Source: Chalara sp. BL73 (Eukaryota; Ascomycota; Leotiomycetes; Helotiales). Taken from it: a stretch of DNA of 64,000 nucleotides. The stretch covers positions 682,001 to 746,000 of the forward strand of contig CAKJVC010000191.1 in the NCBI GenBank assembly GCA_918026815.1, in the 5' to 3' direction. A program made the translations under genes and the position numbers. Positions 59,640 to 64,000 of the stretch are shown here, piece after piece; positions within the stretch are counted from its first letter, which is position 1; each line of letters begins with the position of its first letter. The notes beneath the pieces were generated by a model. That model searched no databases, was not told where the DNA came from, and worked only from the letters and a program-made list of their open reading frames with translations.

Positions 59640-60445
59640 ATGTCAACCCTGACTAAAATTATAGAAAGGAAAGGTCTCAGCGCCTCTGAATCAATTAGCC
59701 CTTCAACCCACGCCTTCTCCAGTACCGAACTTCTCAAGCAAATCCTCGAGGGCTGTGCTGCCCACGATCTGCTCTGCCATTTACCCCGCATTAACAGCAC
59801 ATTCAAGGATATCACTGATACTAATAATTCCATTCAGCAACGGCTATTCTTCACCCCGCTTGAAGAAGACGGCACCGAAAAGCTAGTTTCCGAGTTTGAG
59901 ATTAACTTATTTCTAAGGTGTCTGGCGTTCGGACAAGGTGCAATGGTTAGGAAAGGCTGCGAATACGATTTCGATCCGAGGCCACCCACTCAGGAGATGA
60001 TTGGTGATGGTGATGACCTGTCGTCGAACGAGATGGACTTGTATGCTCATGATGAGGTTAAGACGTACTTGGAGTTTGACTGGGAGAAGGTAGGTAGGAA
60101 TGAGCGGGCTTTGCGCGAGGGAGCGAGTTGGGAGAGAGTGTTGCCTGCACAGACACTGCCGGGGGAAATATGGAATATTTTGGGGGAAGGATTGGCACTG
60201 GAGGTGGTAGAGAGGTGAGGCCAAAGGGCGTGAAAATGCTTGGGAGTGCATGGGAATCTGTCAAGATCTGGAGGGACAATCCGTGCTGCACGCGGTTGAG
60301 GACATCTCTGAGGAGTAGTGAGAGGTTTGGGGTTGTTGTTATGACTAACGTGAACATTTGGAGCAATACTACGGAGGAGCAGCTTCAGATATATGCAGAG
60401 AATAATGGGTATATGCTAAGCCATTGGCTCTCTGATGAAGAGTAG
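59640..60445 (+). pseudogene. F-box-like protein with a frame break
   Basis: It starts MSTLTKIIERKG. The F-box-like helix pair is FSSTELLKQILEG...DLLCHLPRINSTFKDI at residues about 26-60, followed by QRLFFTP, a common fungal F-box arrangement. Such proteins would recruit substrates to SCF ubiquitin ligases. The frame runs to a stop at 60218, but the family-like sequence continues in the +1 frame (GGREVRPKGVKMLGSAWESV) to 60445. The switch lies in or near the G5 run at 60161-60165; one more G would keep a single frame of about 270 codons. This is sequencing error or recent decay. Confidence 0.55.
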
Positions 60446-60769
60446 TTTGAGCTTGTTAGAAATCACATTCTGAAAAAGATGCGGAATATAAGCATTGGCA
60501 CGCACAGTCATATTTTCTTGTTGGCCTGGAAAACTGTTCAGAGTTTTTGGCTCTAAAGTTTCAAAATCGCTGAACGAAAGCCAAACGCCAAACTTCCTTG
60601 TTGAGCCCTAATTTTTAATCCAAATGCTATCCAATTTCCTGTACAGAAAGACGCACCTAACCGAAGATGGTGCTAAACTCCTAAATCCTAATCGTAACTT
60701 TTAACTCGATTGTTTTCTCCTAAGACTTTTTCTCATGCTAACACGCTCTTGAGACTTCGCTATTAAATT

Positions 60770-61869
60770 TTAACACTTCTTTCCTTTCTTACATGGCTTT
60801 GGTTTAGGATCAGCAGGCTTAGAATCGGCTAGCTCAGGATCAATAGGCTTAGGATCTGGAGAAGGCTTTTCGACAGGTTTGGGAGCTGGAGATAGCTTGC
60901 TATCTTTCTTTGAGGACGCTGGCCTAGCCTCTGCACCCAAAGTAGTTTTCGTTGGGGCCTCGGTTGCTTTCGGAGCCCTGGTAGACGTTGCTCCTGACTT
61001 AGTTGAAGTACGAATCGAGGACCTCGAACGTGCCTTGCTCGAGCTCGAAGACTTCCCCCCATTGTTCAGCGATTTCGCCTGTCTTGCGCTGACTTTGTTT
61101 TTCAAGGAGGAACATTTTAAAAGCTCTGTAGGGAAGGTAACTTTAAAACCGTCAGTGAATCTCCTGTGGCTGGAATAGTAGCGCTCCCCACCACGTTGTC
61201 GATGTTAGTCTGCATTTTGTCGCCGACCTCTTTGATGTGCTTCTTCGTGAACGTAACGAAATCACGGAAACTGTGGTCTTGCTCCTTCGCATACTTAGGC
61301 GTTAATTTCGGGCGGTCCTTATCGTTGTACGCCGAGCCTGCGTTAGGGTTATAGTCCGAGTCCGAGTCTGAGGATGGGGTTCTGAGGATGCGGGCTCTGG
61401 CTCTGAGTCTGTGTTTCTTGCCTTTGCCTTTACTGTTGTATCATCTAATAGACCGCACAGACTATCCATGGGGTTGCCCATCCTAGCCTTGTGGAAATCT
61501 TGGAGAGTTTTGTAAACACCATTGACGGTAGCGCAAAATCCACCATTCACTTCAATCATATAACCGTTGCTCCAGGCAAGATCGTAGGCTACTTCTACGT
61601 TCCACTTAGCGTTGCTCTTACTCCAAACAAATCCTTTGTGAGTACGTCAGTTGCATGCTTGCCATCGAGATTTACGCTTTTCTTTTCTGACGCTTCCGGG
61701 CTGAGGCCCGTAACTTTGGTTCGCCACTGTAATTCTCCCCTATGATCCTCGTCTGTAATATTTACGCGTGATTCGTAATTAGACAGCGGACCAATATCTT
61801 CTAGAATGGGTAGGGCGTTGGCGAAAGGTGGAGAGCCAAGGTGGCTACAACTGCCTTGGTGAAATGCAT
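60770..61869 (-). pseudogene. Broken secreted-protein gene
   Basis: ATG 61869 opens a signal peptide (MHFTKAVVATLALHLS). About 18 codons in, the frame must change to reach ALPILEDIGPLSNYE. It changes again at about 61603 (LFG to SNAKWNVEVAYDLAW), again at about 61370 (to DSDSDYNPNAG), and again before the basic, Ser/Pro/Lys-rich tail that ends CKKGKKC at 60770. No intron of normal size explains these breaks, so it looks like a decaying gene or poor sequence. The central GYMIEVNGGFCATVNGVY part is protein-like, but I do not recognise it. Confidence 0.45.
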
Positions 61870-64000
61870 GCTGGTTCAGAGTTCCATAAGCACCTCCTGT
61901 CCAAGTGTAGACGGTAGGTTGCCAAGAAACAAATGATATAAAATAACAATGAGAAACAAGTCACTTGAATTTTAAGACTATAGATTTAATTATGAATGAC
62001 AAGAGAGATAACAATCAACTGTGAAGAAAACTTGATAGACTTATGTGACGGGGCAAAATGGTACCACTGCACCATGCGACCAAAAATGAATCCACTGATG
62101 GCCGACATGCTACAGTGATATAGACCCCTGACTCTCCGTGACAACTTATAAGCACCGATACGGATATCCTGAAAGCTGGAAAGAATAGAAACGTATGTCG
62201 TTCTCCAATTCTCATCAGGAATGATCCCATGCTATCCCGTACGCCCTTATCTCGGCCAATTTCTTACCATGATACAGATGGGAGGATGAGCTTCGCGTTT
62301 CTTTTCTGACTGGGCGAGTGGCACTGTCATTACTATTACTTGCGGGATACGGAAACTTCTAAGAGCCAAGATCAAAAGGAGCGAAAAAGACCAGAGAAGC
62401 GAAAAATCCAAGCCAGAATTATATTGAGAAACAAAATTTAGTGGCAAGGCAGGGAGAAGGAGACCCTGATAATCTTCAGCCGAACCATGCACCTTCAGAC
62501 TTCAGGATTTCTTGTCAAATTCAGCCATGTTGCGTAAATAACACGGGGGGTTGGGTTGTTTTAGTAGTGTGGGGAATGGGGATCTGGAAATTTTTATTGT
62601 GCTTATTATGCAAGTCATGCTTATTTATCCTATTGGCATATAACCCTTGTTGCTCATCAGCCCTCAGCCCTACAACTTCCTTTGCGCAGGGGGGTAGTAC
62701 AAACGTGGCAGTGAGGGAGCTAAGCCATTATTGTCTTTTGACTTGAATTAATAAACTGAAAACTGAATTTGAAGTTTTGCCAATGACCAGGCTTTTACAA
62801 AGAGGTGTTGACTATAATTGCGAGTTTAACCATTCATTTAATGGCCGATAACATATAGTTGTAATTTCAAAAGTCATGCACTATAATATTTTCTTTGAAA
62901 TCACCTATACATCTTTCAATTATTTAAGAAGCCATAGACCAACTTCGTCAGTGAAGTTTTACTACATTTTTCAATCCTCCTAACCCTAGCCTCGTGTACC
63001 GTCACCCGAAGCCGTTATAATTTCATCTAAGTCTTCGCGATTTCTCTAAATGCAGCTATTCGCCTCTGCGTAAATCGAGAATATCCTTCCTCTAAATGCT
63101 TTCCCAATATCGAAAAGACTGCTGCCAAGTACATAAATAGCTTTTCCCATTTCCGCTCTGGTAAAACATCCGATAGCGAAAGACACAATAGCCATTTCCT
63201 GACTTCCTCCAGCCTATCTTGGAATATTTTATACCTCCTAGAGTCATCCTGAGTTTCATAATCTATTTTCTTCCTGCGCACAAGAGAATGAGAACGGGGA
63301 GAAGGAAGCGCCGAGGAGACTTGAGAGTCTCAGGTCTTCTTATAGTGGGAGTACATGAATGGTACTAGTATCATTTTCTTTTCAGACGCCATTTGACTTT
63401 CCTGCTCCCTTTGCCCTGATCAGTAATATTCCGCTTTCAAAGTACCGAATTGTGAACATGTGGAGCCTATTACGTTTTAAGTAGTCTGCGTGTGGCAACA
63501 TGTAGCTGTTCAGGTATCTTTGGTCCTTTTTAAGGACCAGTCGATAATTCGGGGTTCGTGAGGGAGAAAAAATACATCGTATACCATCTACGTCTTTATT
63601 GGTAACTTATCGAAACTACTAAGTACAAACTTTTTTTTAGTAGCGAGCGGAGAAAAAAGGGCCGAACCAACTGCGCGGTCTCTCTTTGAACCACCTTCTC
63701 TCTTTTAACTACGTTAAAATTTTGAAGCCAATTTCGAAGGCAACTGACTCGTGCGCTTACTTTATTCTTAGCCCAGGCGCCGAGATTGGTATTCTAATAC
63801 AAAGAGTGGAAGGAAAATATATTAGTCTTGCTACATTATTGTTTCATTTACGCTAGTAAAAATCTTTCCCTTTACTATGGATCTCGTAACTGAAGCGTAT
63901 CTTGCCCTGTTTGCAGCTTTTTGCCATTGTGTATGTGAGGAAAGCCCGGAACCAACTCCCTTTTTGAGCATGCCCAATTCTTCTCTGTGCCTCAGCATCT
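61870..64000. other. AT-rich right end, no confident gene
   Basis: A minus frame at 63027-63281 (84 codons, helical and basic, MRRKKIDYETQDDSRR start) is the only protein-like item and matches nothing I know. The rest has no recognisable feature. Confidence 0.4.

Overview
The window is nuclear DNA of a filamentous ascomycete (Pezizomycotina). The evidence is short 45-95 nt introns with GT..AG ends and CTAAC/CTGAC branch sites, two HET-domain genes, a PalI/Rim9 pH-sensing protein, a group-5 (AspE-like) septin, an Aurora kinase, a DUF3468-type regulator and a Tad-type LINE relic. A Leotiomycete is my best guess from gene content, but nothing here proves it.

Layout. 1-6 kb: a large HET gene and a decayed aminoglycoside-phosphotransferase-family gene. 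6.2-8.6 kb: a seven-exon DEAD-box RNA helicase with a WG-rich tail. 8.6-12.6 kb: gene-poor, with coding-like debris. 12.6-19 kb: Aurora kinase, a five-exon cytochrome P450 and an Ost-alpha/TMEM184 (DUF300) membrane protein. 19.6-21.3 kb: LINE ORF1 relic and a CACTA-like MITE, followed by a small secreted protein. 24-35.5 kb: housekeeping block of a mitochondrial ABC1/UbiB kinase, PalI and a septin. 36-37.4 kb: a GC-rich low-complexity island that probably encodes a protein on the minus strand. 38-46 kb: aquaporin, a solo LTR, a secreted protein, a YjjX-like NTP phosphatase and a DUF3468 regulator. 48.6-55.5 kb: two related genes, each with a fungal N-terminal domain, a ubiquitin-like domain and a zinc ribbon, on either side of a broken HET gene. 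One of them is spliced to a GATA zinc finger. 55.5-64 kb: a second solo LTR, a Cys-rich secreted NucA/NucB-like nuclease, an F-box gene with a frame break, a broken secreted-protein gene and AT-rich gene-poor DNA.

The conserved genes (helicase, Aurora, ABC1 kinase, PalI, septin, aquaporin, NTPase) read cleanly once introns are placed: frame and total length close in every case. The accessory genes (HET, APH, F-box, a secreted protein, LINE) often carry stops or frame breaks. Several stops look like C-to-T changes of the kind left by RIP. Two frame breaks sit at homopolymers (A7 at 50106-50112, G5 at 60161-60165), so sequencing error must be excluded before calling those genes dead.

The most interesting item is the gene at 48646-50375 (minus). 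A 49-nt intron with a good branch site joins a ubiquitin-like/zinc-ribbon protein to a GATA factor. This would put a non-self-recognition-type N-terminus on a DNA-binding domain.
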